64,000 nucleotides of DNA from Cryptomeria japonica (GCF_030272615.1 NC_081413.1:331509302-331573301); one strand, 5' to 3'. Counted from the first letter of the stretch, positions 35,766 through 48,129 are shown. The notes: generated by a model not told the origin, from the letters alone. Program-made: numbers and translations.

Positions 35766-38700
35766 CTGCTCATCAAGAATGACGTCAAAAAATATGTTTC
35801 AAATAACACTGTTTCCAAATTTGCAAGCAATGAAGCAAATAGAAAATATTCACATGCTAGGTCAATTAAAAAAAGATATCATCCTCAAACAAGCAAAAAT
35901 ACTGATCACAGAATTTTGTTTAATACAAAAAAAAACTAGCAAGAGGGAATGGAGTGAGAACCGTGGATGAAGAGACAAAATTGGAATTGAAGGCCAGAAA
36001 CAAGCAAAGGTGGTCACAGACTATAAAGTAAATCTTAACAAATTTTCTAGGAGAATTCCTCAGACATTAGACCGTAGATCAGGAAAGTATGTTTGTTAGA
36101 TAGAGATGAAAGGAGAAAAGTTTCAACATCATCTTATCTTATTATTGAAAATTAACAATTCAAATACCAAATCTAAATTATTCCTTCTCCGAGACAGTCT
36201 AATGTATTATGCTTCCAACTCTTGACAAAGAGGGAAAATTTTGAGTGTTGGGACAATGTGAATTTATAACCAAGATTAATCTCCTATTGTTTGCATTCAA
36301 AAGTGGCAAATGTGAAAGATCCGTGAACATTAGCTTGAAACAAATGTTCAAAAACATATTTCAGAGGATCACATTTTGGTATATTTATCTGAATACAACA
36401 GTGTTATATAGTCTTCTACTTGCACAGTTGTTTGAAGATAAATACAATAAAATGTTTACAAATAGAAATCTCAAAAGATTTGAGCACCCCATTTACTAAT
36501 TAAACAAAACAATATTGCTACAATGCATGCTACTAATCCTGTTGAACAAAAATGAGATATATATGTTTTATGACACGTTCCAATTGTTTTTTTTAGATCA
36601 GACATAATGAGTTACAAAGTTCAAACCAATTTGGTACTTAATGAAATTTTCATATTTTTCCATCGGTAGATAGAGAAATAAGTTATAACCTTATAAGATC
36701 AGATCCTCATTACAGTATCCAATTTATACTTTATTAAATGTTACTTTTTAGAGGTGTATATAAGCTTAAGATTTTTTTTTTTCAGGTTAGAAACAGCTAT
36801 TACTAAAAAAGAATAAGTCTTAAACATTTCTTGTTAAATCAAGATCACACTTAGGACAGATCTAATCTAAAGTCTGACCACTTGTGCAATAATTAGGCTG
36901 TGTCATGAAAATCCATCCAGAAGAGGATTAAGATCCATATCCACAAAGTGTTCCACATATTACTAATGGCAATACAGACTATTCTGATGGCCACTTATTA
37001 TTTTTCAAGTCTGAAGATAATTCCTTCAAAGAACATTTATAAATTTACACGTCTGCCATTTTCAAAAATCTTGCACTAGTCCCACAATGGATATAACTCT
37101 CACAAAAATATCTTAAGAGTTTTCACCTCCAACTTTTGCTGAAAATATTGGGCTGATTCTATATGTTGACACTCAATCAATCATGCTCCCAGTATTATTC
37201 CAGCCACACTTTCAAAAATTTCTAGGAGAAATCTAGTTATTGGACAACCAAGCAAGCATTTTTTCAGCCACTGCATTGATATTTTAATGATTATTTATAG
37301 AAATTCAAGCTCCATTCTTTTCTCATAATACCTGTTAGAACTGCAAGGAGTCTGTAGCAAAAATCTTCTGGCCTTTGAAACACAAGCTAATTTCTCTATA
37401 ATCTCATCCCTCTCTTCAATCAATTGAAAAAAATATCAGCAAAGATTTGATCTTGCTCCCCATCCTCAGAAACCATTCAATACCTCCCTCACCATGTTAT
37501 CAGTATCATATTGGGGTCCTGGTTTGTAATCTTGAGTATCTGAATTGACTTGCTAACATTATGAGTCTCCAATGTAAAATTTTATCGATAAAAAATATGA
37601 AAGGCATGATAAAAGCATGTGGCTTAGTGTCCATAGAACTCCACCCTCAGTTCAGTACATCTTACTTCCATTATTACTGCCCTTTTTTTCTAAATCACTG
37701 TTGACCCATTCAATGACTTATATAGTGATTTTAACACTGATATTGGGACCTTCAGTATGGATCTCCGTGATGTTACAAACAATGGTATCACTGGTGACCC
37801 ATTCCATGACTTATATAGTGATTTTAACACTGATATTGGGACCTTCAGTATGGATCTCCGTGATGTTACAAACAATGGTATCACTGGTGACAATGGTATT
37901 TATCTTCATGAGTTAGATTTGGGACTTGGGGCAGAAGAGATGCTTCAGTAATCAGAAGAATTAAATCAATTTTGCTCTGCACCTCTTTCATCCTTTCACA
38001 GAGGAATCTCGGAATTATATTTCATAACCAAATCCTATAACACCAAGCACACACTCATCCCTCACACATGGAGTTAGGGACACTAGGACACGCCTTTGGA
38101 AGATTGATCATAGTCACATGGAGCTATTTTCCAAAGCCTTATTCTATCTCACTTAGGAATCTCAATCTCTTCCTTACTAAGCTTGCTTTCTGTTGGGTCT
38201 CAAATCAACAGATTGGATAGGTTCTAAGGAAATGTCAACTCCTATGATCAAACCCTCCAATTGACTTGGCCAACTTATAGAGTGAACCTGTTTGGTTGTT
38301 AACTCTCTCACTTCAGGCTCTGCAGGACCTAGGCGGGTATACCTATTCACCAGTTGTCTTTAATGACCGGTGCTTTTTATAGCAGATTAAGTGTCCTGAT
38401 CTGGTTTCCTCCTATCTCAGAATGGCATAAGTTCCTAGGATGGAGATATAGCAGATGAGTTCAAGATTGTTGTTGTAGAAGCTATTCGATCTATGTTTCC
38501 TACCTAGTTACTCCGGTTGCTTTAAAATAACATATGATGAATATGGTGATAAGTGTAATCTATAAATAACCAGTGCCTTCTTCACTGTTTGGGCTACAGA
38601 GTCATTATATTTTCTTCAGGACTTACTGTGCGAACTTGTGAGACAGTTTTTTAACCCACCCCTTTATGGACCTGTCGGTTATTATTTCTTTTGAGATCAA

Positions 38701-39209
38701 TTGAATGCTTATATCATAAGTTGCTTGAATGAATTTAACCCTACCTTTAAGGGACCATTCAAGTAAGCACTGCGAAGAACAATTATAATTCGCAAGCAGA
38801 ACTTTTATTTCAACCTTATAACATACAACATAAATTTCATTCAAAGAATATGAACAACCTTATCTCTTTAGATAATATCACAAGCGATTGCCAAAAACAA
38901 AATGAAATAATCCACAACACATACGCAAAGAAAACAACTGATCATAGCATGTATTCCATCAAAATTTGTATAACAGAAAACTTACAGGCTGTCATACATT
39001 GCTATCTTGTTCCTATGTCTCTCTTATTTTTATATTACAAAAACCTCTCTCACATATATATGAGAGCAAAAGTCATTTATGAAAAGACGTGTCTTTTCAA
39101 AATACTAATTGTTAATTTGAATATTCCTAACAAACTTAAGTAAAAAGAGATTAAGAATTCCTAAATGAAGAATATAATCATCTTCTTTGAAAGTCTTGAT
39201 CTTAACACT
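35766..39209. other. Probable PTEN2 intron, no gene recognised
   Basis: No further PTEN2 exon was recognised. The stretch is AT-rich; the only structured item is the 93-bp tandem duplication at 37703. Small frames at 38623-38844 and 38850-39143 show no domain. A minus-strand TATA-like GCTATAAAAAGC occurs near 38375, downstream of the large unknown frame. Confidence 0.5.
37703..37888 (+). repeat. Two tandem 93-bp units that keep a 31-codon frame
   Basis: Units 37703-37795 and 37796-37888 differ at one base (CAATGAC against CCATGAC). On the plus strand each can be read as 31 codons, DP[FN/FH]DLYSDFNTDIGTFSM... through VTNNGITG, and the second unit runs on to a stop at 37949. An in-frame TAA lies 6 bases upstream of the first unit. 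No family is recognised, so it may be a fragment of a coding exon or chance. Confidence 0.7.
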
Positions 39210-42200
39210 CTATTTCTTCAATTCTTCTCCTTGTGAAAGGTATTCGAAGATCATCTGGTTGACGGTAGGGGCCATGTCTTTGCTTCGGTCCAACCTTGAC
39301 AGAGCCCGATCCTTGATGTTTACAAGCTCATTCCGCAAATCTTCCATGGACATTACTCCTCCTTTATAAAACGAGGGCATTCCAATAGGGCTCCCATCAT
39401 CCAATTCTTTAAGATCTCGCTTTAGCATATCTTCGAATTTAACATGATCTTCTATATATGAAGTCCCTTCAGCCTTCTCCTCTGGCGTCATCACATCAAC
39501 ACTGCTTATCACCTCATGCAATCGTGCTTTTAACCTTTCATGCTCTCTTAATGCTTTTATGGTTCCAGTGTACACCCTCCAGTAATGTTCGACATGTATA
39601 AGCATGGTGTTGAATCGGTGTTCAATGATGTCGTTAACCAATTTATCCATCTTTTGCCGGATATTATTTACCTGTTTGGTAGCCTTATCTACTTGATACT
39701 TCCAATACGGAGCATCAGAAACATCATCCAAGCTCTGTCCTGTGGGATATGAGGCATATTCATTTAAGGGAGTCTCTGTCTCGAGTTGTAATATTTTCGT
39801 TTGTAACTTTTGATTCTCCTCTTTAGATTTTTCATACAAGCCCTTATAGGTAATATTTTCCCTGACCAAAAACTCTGTCTAATCCATATTTAATTTGGCT
39901 ACATCCAGGTTCAACTTTGCAGTGACCCTAGGGTCAGTCTTTCCAACCTGATGAATCATGAGGTGTCCAAAGGTTTCTTCGATATCCACAATAATTGGCC
40001 TTTTTCCTTTTGGATATAATGCCCATTGTAGGAGAGCCTTTTGATCAGGATCATACCCGGAGCCTAGGAACAATTTATCCATCTCTTGAGGCAACACTTG
40101 TTGATTCAAGTCCTGCTTCTTCAAGAATCCGTCAAACAGAAGTGCTGAATTTATGTCCCAACCAGAAAAGATGATAACACCAACCTCTTTTAATATTTTC
40201 CTCCCTTTCTCAAGGGTCATATCTTTCATGAGGGTATCGATTTCATCCTGTAGTCTTTTCATCTGTTCTTCTTCTGGTCTTCCAGCCATGCTTCGTTTCA
40301 CATGGGCCCCTTTATACTGGTACAAGAATGAAAGGAATTCCCTCGAAGAGGCGAATCCGTCATCAGCAACGAAATCCTCATGCTCTGTCATCCTTATATC
40401 AACTACATCTCTAATGTTAAGTTCACCAGTGTCCACATTCACCTCTGCTTCAAAACCAGGGGGATAATCTTCTCTAGGAGAGTCAGCAGGGATACTACTA
40501 GCAGCTGATTTTGGTGACATGTGAGCCAATGGTTGACTATCCTTTTCAGTGTTGATAAAATGAAGGAATTGTGGGGGCACTCTATGCATAATTTCTACTT
40601 CATGTTGAAGTAGCTTTTTGGCTATCTCCAAAGGATATTGGAGGTTTCCAAGTAAGTCTCCATCCACCATCCCCCTTGCTCTTTTCCATTTGAAGGCTTC
40701 CCAAGTCATTTCGCTTCTTTCTCTCAAAACCCTGGCCTCTTCCCTTTCGAGGTTCTTGATTAAATCGTCTGGCATTTTAGCCACATGTATCCTGGCTTTT
40801 AGTTTTTGTGACGCCCTGGCAGCTCTTATATATCCCTCAGGATCAAAGTTCTCTCTAGGATCACCCAGAGTCATGCCATAATAATCTAATTTATTTTGAA
40901 GTAAATGATAGCTTTTTGAACTTTTAACAATAAAATCAGAAAAAAACAATAACCCTGGAACAATGGATTGTTTACCAAAATCCGTAAGATGTTTGGCACT
41001 GACAGCAGATAATTGTCTCACAATCTCTAGGCTAGCCACCCTGTTTGGTACTGTAATTGGAAGCATGTATGGCTTTCCTTCATACCCAAATACCCTGATT
41101 TCTGTATGATTAATGTGGCAATACCAGTCACCCCAGTTGTGATCAATCTGAGACTCTGGAGAGAAGTCTTTTGGCCTGAGGAATCTCTTAATTTCAGGGG
41201 ACAGAGTATAATCTCTATGTTGTCCAAAGGCCGCACTAAGGGGTTTCACAAAATATTCCTGAAAGTGCCAGTATTGGTTGTTCATGAATCTTTGATCCCA
41301 TGCAGAAACCCACAACTGAACTGGTTTCTTCAAACCATTCTTATCATAAGCTCTGATGCAGAAATCATCTGACCAGAAATTGATTTCTTGTCCACAATAA
41401 AGGATGATGTGCATCAATAAAGAGTACAATGAGAAATGGACATTCACAAGGTCTCCTTTCAACTTTTCCAACCCATGATTTAGGGCATCTGCAACATAAG
41501 TGGCATAGTCAAATGACCTAGGGTCTTTCGATTGTAAATCAGCACACAGAACCATGACCCCAATCTCCATGAGAGGATGAGCCTCTAAGCCTAATACTTG
41601 GGCTGCAGCATAGTATGTATACTTAAAATACGGATGGAATTGGTTGACATCAAATGGCACCTTGTCATTTTTGCTGAATGGAACAAAGGACCCGCCCACT
41701 TTTGGTCAGTGAATGGGTAATCTCCACGTCCTGTAGATGTCTTCCAAGTTAAAGAATTCTCGCGACAGTTTCTGCATATCAATTTTCTCTTCTACTTCCC
41801 AGTCTAGATCAAATACCATATCAATAGTCTGTTTGTTAATCACCACCAAGGGATTCCCTCGGTAGTCGCATATGGTTTTGGTTCTTGGATCATAGCAATC
41901 TACCAGAGCTTTCATTAATTCAACATCCACAAATACATTCGGGACTACCAATTTCCCTAAGTTTTTCTTCCATAGGTTACTTATGGGCTCAGGAGCATCC
42001 CTTCTCTTGTAACTAAACAGGAACAACTCATGTCCTCTGATTTCAGTCCATATGTCTCCCAGATGTTCAAATCTATCCTCCAATCCTTCTTCTTCACTCT
42101 TGATCTTTTTAGACCTCACACTGGATGTCGAGCACTGGTCTAGCAAATCCTGAGTCAAAGCTCTACCTTCCTTTTTCTGTCTTTTGGGCTTCTCTTCAGG

Positions 42201-42251
42201 GTTTAATTCTTTCCCTTTTCTACTCTTTTTAGAAGAAGAAGAAGGTTCCAT
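39210..42251 (-). pseudogene. Large unrecognised protein frame with two in-frame stops
   Basis: A single minus-strand frame is open for 1,014 codons except for TGA at 41706-41708 and TAG at 39879-39881. It starts with ATG at 42251 and ends with a stop at 39210. Segment 1 (181 codons) has a basic, Ser-rich N-terminus (MEPSSSSKKSRKGKEL) and a globular part with RGHELFLFSYKRRD and YDPRTKTICDYRGNP. Segment 2 (606 codons) is globular, Trp/Tyr-rich (WDQRFMNNQYWHFQEYF, NWGDWYCHINHTE), then has a charged helical linker, a Pro-rich part and PPGFEAEVNVDTGEL. Segment 3 (219 codons) looks like a coiled coil (YEKSKEENQKLQTKILQLE). I do not recognise any domain. The absence of introns and the even preservation suggest a retro-derived or transposon-borne gene, inactivated recently, unless stop codons are read through. 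It lies 3.4 kb upstream (in gene sense) of the last found PTEN2 exon, on the same strand. Confidence 0.7.
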
Positions 42252-42529
42252 AATTTCAGTAAATACGAGAAATCACACTTACTTGGAGAATTGTCTAACT
42301 CTTCTGATTGTCGTTCACGAGCTTCAGCAAATTCCTTGCAACTTTCAGTCTCTTGGCATCAATCTGGTTCTTATGAAGATTCAATCAGTTCAGCTATAAT
42401 TGCATGGGCAACTTGTGCACAGTTAATGTCTTTGCGTCTATAACGGCTATTCAAATGTTTAAACTTAATTGCAAATGTGACATTCTTCACTTGGGCTTTT
42501 AACTCTTTCGCGGGAAGTACTGTTCAACT

Positions 42530-43110
42530 GAAATGATCGTAAATCGAGTTTTCGATGAAACCCTTGTCTTCGGCCGAATACTTTGATCTTTCATCGAAAG
42601 CTCACTTTCCTCGATATCACTTCATCGGCGAATAGCCCATGTCGAAAAACCATTTTCTAGTCTCCTCGAAATCATCTTTTCCTCGATGAACTTTCTTTTG
42701 ATGAGTCATTCGTAAGTTTCATCGAAATCATATTTCGATGGGTTCTGTTCTTCGGTGAAAGTTCATGCAAGCTCTTCGAAAGTCTTTTTTCTTCGATATC
42801 CTCTTTATCGATAAAACCCCTCTGCTTTTGTTCGATATAATTTTATCGATGAGATTTGCTTTTCGATGAATGCTTTTTAAGTTTCTTCGGCAGTTGTATC
42901 TCCTCGACTTCACTTTTTGCTTTTTGCCTTTTGCTTTTCACTTTTCGATGAAACTGGAGTATCGATGAGCGGCTTCCTTCATTTATCGAAAGTGATATTC
43001 CGCCGAAGACATCTTTATGTAGTGTTTTACACGTCATGCTCTATTTCGATGAAAGTATTCTTTCGGTGAAACTCCTTTTGAGATGCTCGATATGATATTT
43101 TGGCCGATAA
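42530..43110. repeat. TCGA-rich region with TTTCATCGAAA/TTTCGATGAAA motifs in both orientations
   Basis: By eye I count about 20 TCGA tetramers in under 600 bp, mostly inside words such as TTTCATCGAAA, TTTCGATGAA, CTCGATATCA and TATCGATGAG. The two commonest words are reverse complements, so many local hairpins are possible. The density of CG is unlike the CG-poor surroundings. It lies just upstream of the unknown minus-strand frame and just left of the copia primer-binding site, so it could be its promoter, or part of an LTR. Confidence 0.65.
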
Positions 43111-43372
43111 CCTTTTAGTTTTCACGCCTATGGGAAGATTTTTTATTTTATTTCAAATATAGTGTTCAACACTTTCCCTATTCAAATTCAGTCTATGAAT
43201 GAAACTCCTCTAAGTATTGTAAGAGAGATCATCATGCCAACATCTTAACGCTAGAGAATTTTCTTTCTGCTAATTTCTCTTGAAAAACTTGTCTCATTTC
43301 CATATGCTAAGCTTCCATTATTTGCTGAATGTTGCTTTTACTTGATTAGCTTGCTTTTTAATGATATTTTCA

Positions 43373-44090
43373 TGGTATCAGAGCTACTACCTTTGTAAAA
43401 TGAGTAAGTCATGTGAACTTAACTCTATTATGGAAAGCTTTGTTGTTTCTATTCCTGACACCTATCGATCTAGTCAAAAATATTATATCTGCCCCTTGTG
43501 ATACAAAAGGGGCTGAAGAGAAAGACAAGTGAAACTTGAAAATCAAAGAGTCCTCAGTCTTATTGGAATATCTATATCCTCTAAACTTCATCTTCAAATA
43601 GGTTATTATACTAAAACTTCTAAATCATGGAGTAAACTTTAAAATATTTACAATAATGTAAATGAATCTAGAAAAATAGAGCTACAAAATAAACTAGCAT
43701 ATTTAAGGCATAACAATTCTAAATCAACAGCCAAATTTTAAGTTAAATTTTGCTCCTTCAAACAATAATTAGAGGGATTAGAATTGCAAATAAATTCTGT
43801 AAATTTCATCCACTACACACAGAAATGCTTTCATCAAACATGTCAAAAGTTCATCACTAAAATTCCTTCACAACCATTGTTACCTTCTTTAGCTAAGGAA
43901 TTATTAATTTACTTTAATTCAAAAGTTTAAGTAAAACCTAACACAATAACAACCATAATCATAATTCTATGTCTTCTAGCAATAAGAGTCACAACATCCT
44001 TGAGGGGAAAGTAGTATCATTTTGTCATAAAGATCATATTGCCCCCATTAATGATATGACTGATAACAAAACAAATAAGGGCCAATGCCA
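43373..44090 (+). pseudogene. Copia primer-binding site and gag relic, plus strand
   Basis: TGGTATCAGAGCTACTACC at 43373 is a perfect copia tRNA-Met primer site, preceded by a TTTTCA end. An ATG at 43400 opens a gag-like reading (SKSWSKL, IYNNVNESRKIELQNKL, LPSLAKELLIYF) with several stops. The 5' boundary of the LTR was not resolved. Confidence 0.6.
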
Positions 44091-44117
44091 AATGAGGAAT
44101 TGTCCCCTTCTTGGAAA

Positions 44118-44440
44118 GTAAAATTTGATGGTGCTTCTAGAAGTCACCCATGTCTGGCAAGAATTGGTTTCCTTTTATGAGATCATGAAAAACAATTGGT
44201 GGAAGGTCTAAAGTTAGGAACGGAGAAAGGGATAAAAAGAACCTAATGGTAGGAGTCTCAATGATGATAATTCACATTGTGTCAAATAGGGAGTCTCCTA
44301 GATTAAAAGATTGATAGCATTTTGGGAGAGGCACAAGCATTCAAAAATAGAATTGAATTGATCTCTTACCAGCATTGTTTAATGGAATGTAGTTGTCTGG
44401 GGGATCTACCTTCTAATGCAAGAAACAATCGAATTCAATG
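44118..44440 (+). pseudogene. RNase H-like relic
   Basis: Plus-strand reading with SWKVKFDGASRSHP and then LVEGLKLGTEKGI, followed by stops. WKxNFDGAxxGNPG near the start of an RNase H domain is typical of plant LINE or RVT_3-type proteins. A further coding-like piece (VDLFQAREMMPILVVGITPV) runs up to the solo LTR at 44745. Confidence 0.45.
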
Positions 44441-44744
44441 AGATGATCTTACCATGATCACAATAGGCATGTGAAGGCTTGCAGCAATTATTAATACTAA
44501 ATCAACATACAAGCATAAATGATCAATCCAGGTCTTTTTAAAACAAGATTGATTGAATATTCTAATGGGAATTTATCACAGCTTTTTCAAAAGTAGTTAT
44601 TTTCAACAGATATCTTAATAGATAATAATGTTGATTTATTTCAGGCAAGAGAAATGATGCCTATACTAGTTGTAGGCATTACTCCTGTGCATCGAGTTGG
44701 CATGCCTACACTTTTATGCAAACAGTGCGAAATTACCTAACATG

Positions 44745-46660
44745 TGTAATGTCCCCACTTTGGAATAGAATTTAATAATAATATTAAAATACAAAAGAAT
44801 AAAAATTAAATTTAAATTTAATATAAAATAATATAATTAAATATTGATATCCCTGCTTATCAGTGTTTGTTATTAACACCCTTGTTTATTATTAATATCT
44901 TTGATTATTATTACTTATCATTAATATTCATATTTATTAATGTTCATTATTATTAATAATCATATTCATTATTAATGTGTGAATAAGTATCCACAATTTA
45001 TTAATATTTATTTATTGATGTCATTATTAATATTCATATTTATGTGTGAATGAATATCCACACTTTATATTTATTACCCATCCCTTACCCACAATGGTCC
45101 ATGTTTTTAACTTATGAATGGTTTTGGTCAATGCACCGATCTGACTTTTGATATGAGAGACGGGACCCTTCGGAGGAGACAGAGCCATTCGATGGGTTTA
45201 TTACGACAGACCCCTGCCTTCCTTCTGGGGGGACATGGAATAGGAGACTCACACGTAGAGCAAGGGAATACAGCAGAAAAAAAAAGCCAGCAATCAATTT
45301 GACTGTTAGAAACAGCACGGTATGGTCATTGGGACAGTGATAAGTATATAGGGCACTGCATTACTAATTTGGTATAAGTATTAACAACCCAACTAACAAT
45401 AATGATAAAAGATGGTCTTACTAATATTGATAATGTTATGTCCAAGGGGTTGAGCTTAACTGGTTAAAACACTGGGTTCTCACTGTGGAGACCCAAGTTC
45501 AATTCCCAGTAGGGACATCTGAAGTGGAATTCTAAGCTGTGACTCTTGGCCTTCCATAGGATGGGAAAGGTCTTGGGGTCAATCTAATCAAACATAATAA
45601 TAATAATAATTCAAAGATATGTAATGGGGATGGGGCCCCCTACTGTGTCCCCACTGGTTCATAGCTCCAGTCAAAAGCTATTCAGGCTTCGGCCAATTAC
45701 CGATTAAAAAAAAAAAAAAATTGATAATGTTATGATAATTAAATATGGTTAATAAGATAAATATAATATGGTGCTGTTACTAATGCAATAAGATAAATGT
45801 AATAGGATGCTGTTAATAATAAGAATAATATAATATAATGCCATTAATATAATATAAATGTAACATGATATCATGATATAAGTTGCAGCATGATAAGCTT
45901 AGAAATAACTAATATTCGGGTCTGGTAACACCATTAGATCTGCACATATGTATGAATTAGTCTCATACAATTAAGTATTTAGTACAAATTGCCAATGAAT
46001 ATCAGATTGAAACTGTTTGCAATACAGAAGCATTATTTATCTATTTTCATAAAATGTATGCAATCTACTGTTGCATCTTGTGGGGGAAGGTTAGAGGTGT
46101 AATCAGTGATAATGAGGGGCTCACCAGGGGTCATAATGACTCTGGGAGTCAAGGAACCGGTTTGCACTCTCTATGCCAAACTCACAAGGTGAAGTGTGCA
46201 TGGGTAGTGGACGTGAAAGGCAAGCAACACGGGCCGCCAAGTCTAGCAAGGAAATTAGAAGCAACCATTCCTTGGGCTTGGTAGACAATGGACCCACGCA
46301 ACCCCACTCATGTCCCATATACCAACTTCTGTCTGCTTGCATTAGGATGGATTAGGACTGATGTTGATTGAACAAGTATGTAGGTGTTTGCCTTTCATTT
46401 TGGGTGCAGGTTATCCTTACAATACTCCACTCATCTCACATATGGTAAGTCTCAAAACTTTATTTATGTACTTTATGATTTTCTGATTATAATCATATTG
46501 TAGTATTGAGATAATAATTGGATTCATAATCACATTAAGTAAGAACTATTACTAAAAGTTAAGCATAGTAATTGTCTCCTAGTTAAATTAAGTCATATAT
46601 GTATTAAAATTATAAATTAACTATTGTTAAAAAGGCCTATAACTAGTAGGGGACATTACA
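44745..46660. repeat. Solo LTR-like insertion with 12-bp inverted ends
   Basis: The stretch starts TGTAATGTCCCC and ends GGGGACATTACA, an exact 12-bp inverted repeat. The flanks ACATG (44740-44744) and GCATG (46661-46665) agree at 4 of 5, consistent with a decayed pentamer duplication. The left half is very AT-rich (TTATTAATATTCATATTTATT). No coding domain. A SINE is inserted at 45441. Confidence 0.65.
45441..45720 (+). mobile_element. tRNA-derived SINE with perfect 14-bp target duplication
   Basis: 280 bp. The 5' head resembles a tRNA gene: an A-box-like GAGCTTAACTGG (about 45452) and a B-box-like AGTTCAATTCC (about 45498), with the CCAxxGGGG start and AGTAGGGAC end of a tRNA-like arm. The body is unique and the 3' end is a run of 15 A (45706-45720). 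The 14-mer TTGATAATGTTATG flanks it exactly (45427-45440 and 45721-45734). The run of A and the long duplication are those of LINE-mobilised retroposition. It sits in the solo LTR 44745-46660. Confidence 0.9.
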
Positions 46661-47639
46661 GCATGCCATCCCAATATTGTCCTTGATTATCATCGTCTTC
46701 CTCACATTCCTCATTCTGCTTGATTTGAATTCCTTTGGGTATGGTTCTTGATATTTTTCTATTGCATTCATTTGCGTGTTATGCATGTTGTGAAGAATGG
46801 AGGATCCATCTCTCAGAAATTCACCGACCAAAGGTGATGTCTCCAATAGGCACCTCTGCAGCACTTTCCAAGTTGTTGGTCAAGATATCGTGAATGTGGT
46901 ATGTGCTTTCCTAAGAGAGTGTCAGATGGATAACATTAAGGAGAAGAGAACCCACCAAAGATACTGACTTCCACTTAAAGCTTGAAGCCTTTGTGAATGA
47001 GTATCTGGTGTACAATTAGATTGTATCCCATGTCTTCAGAGAATGAATTCATCACATGGGGATGAACAAAAAAATAGGAGGTGGAAGAATCATGCTCACA
47101 AAAGGTAGAGCAAGAAAATTAGGATGAACCAAAGATAGGGATGGACACAAAAATTGCTATTGTGAAAAGAAATAAAACCAAGTTTATTATTAGAAAGATT
47201 ACCTTGGCTACTAGGGAGTGTCTTCAAATAAAATCTTCCACTTGTTTCCTCGTGAAAGAATAACAGAAATATGGCTATAAATGTTGTAGAGTTTTAGTGG
47301 TAAGTGTTCCCCAAAAGATGAAGAATGTGCCTTCTTAATAAGCATCAATCTTGTAGAATTTGTAGGAGCAAACAACTAATTCTACTTATATAGCCAACCA
47401 TCTTGAATGATGAAGTCTAAGAAAAGTGTTTTTTGATGATAGTAAAGAAAGCAGTGCGAGGAATGCATGAATGGTCCAAACCACGAATCAGAAGAATACA
47501 AACCCTTGTAATCATCATATGCAGCAAATCTAACATATAGGATATGCAATGCCTTGGCTGGAGGTCAGCTCAACCAGTCAGCAATGTTATTGGTAGTTCA
47601 TTTTCATACTTAATAACCAAGTGAAGCTATTGAATAAAT

Positions 47640-48129
47640 AATGCCCATTCCCTATGTCATTGTTCTTGAATCTTGGATTAGTGGTTGATGATTAGTTTGA
47701 CGAAATGTTTCCTTACCAATAATATAGTGCCTCCATTGCTTCAAGGCTTGGACCAAGGTGTAGAACTCTTTTTCATAGGTGTTGTAATTGGTTGTGTTTG
47801 CTGATAGCCTTTCAAAATGTTAGGCTTCAAGGTGTCCTTGTTTTAGAACAGCTCCTATAGCATAATTGGAGGGGTCAATATTAATCTCAAATGGTTGCTG
47901 AAGATCTAAAAGGACTAGTACTGGATCTGAGCAAAGTGGTGCTTTTAGTTGCTGGAAGGATTGAAATGCTTTTGGTTGGCCAGCTGGTGAAATGATCAAG
48001 CAATATATGAAAATTTCCAAATGAAATTTGTGTATTAGTTCATACCACCTAGAAATCATTTTCTGATTATTAGCAGAGTTAGAAAGAGGCCAACTTTAGA
48101 GCTTTCACTTTATCAAGGTCTAAATGTAC
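47640..48129 (-). pseudogene. Gypsy RT end and RNase H segment
   Basis: VHLDLDKVKAL opens the segment at 48129, then FQSFQQLKAPLCSDPVLVLL and PFEINIDPSNYAIGAVLKQG, then NYNTYEKEFYTLVQALKQWR and HYIIGKETF. These are the thumb/RNase H motifs of Ty3/gypsy pol. Stops and shifts are present. Confidence 0.85.

Noticed and set aside
38200..39180. LTR downstream of the large unknown frame
   Set aside because: A TATA-like word exists, but no TG...CA boundary, polypurine tract or matching copy on the other side of the frame was found.
40153..41372. Plus-strand frames opposite the large unknown protein (40153-40467, 40618-40881, 41106-41372)
   Set aside because: Antisense shadows of the long minus-strand frame.
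45441..45515. Functional tRNA gene
   Set aside because: A- and B-box words are degenerate, the cloverleaf is not complete, and the A-tail plus 14-bp duplication show a SINE.
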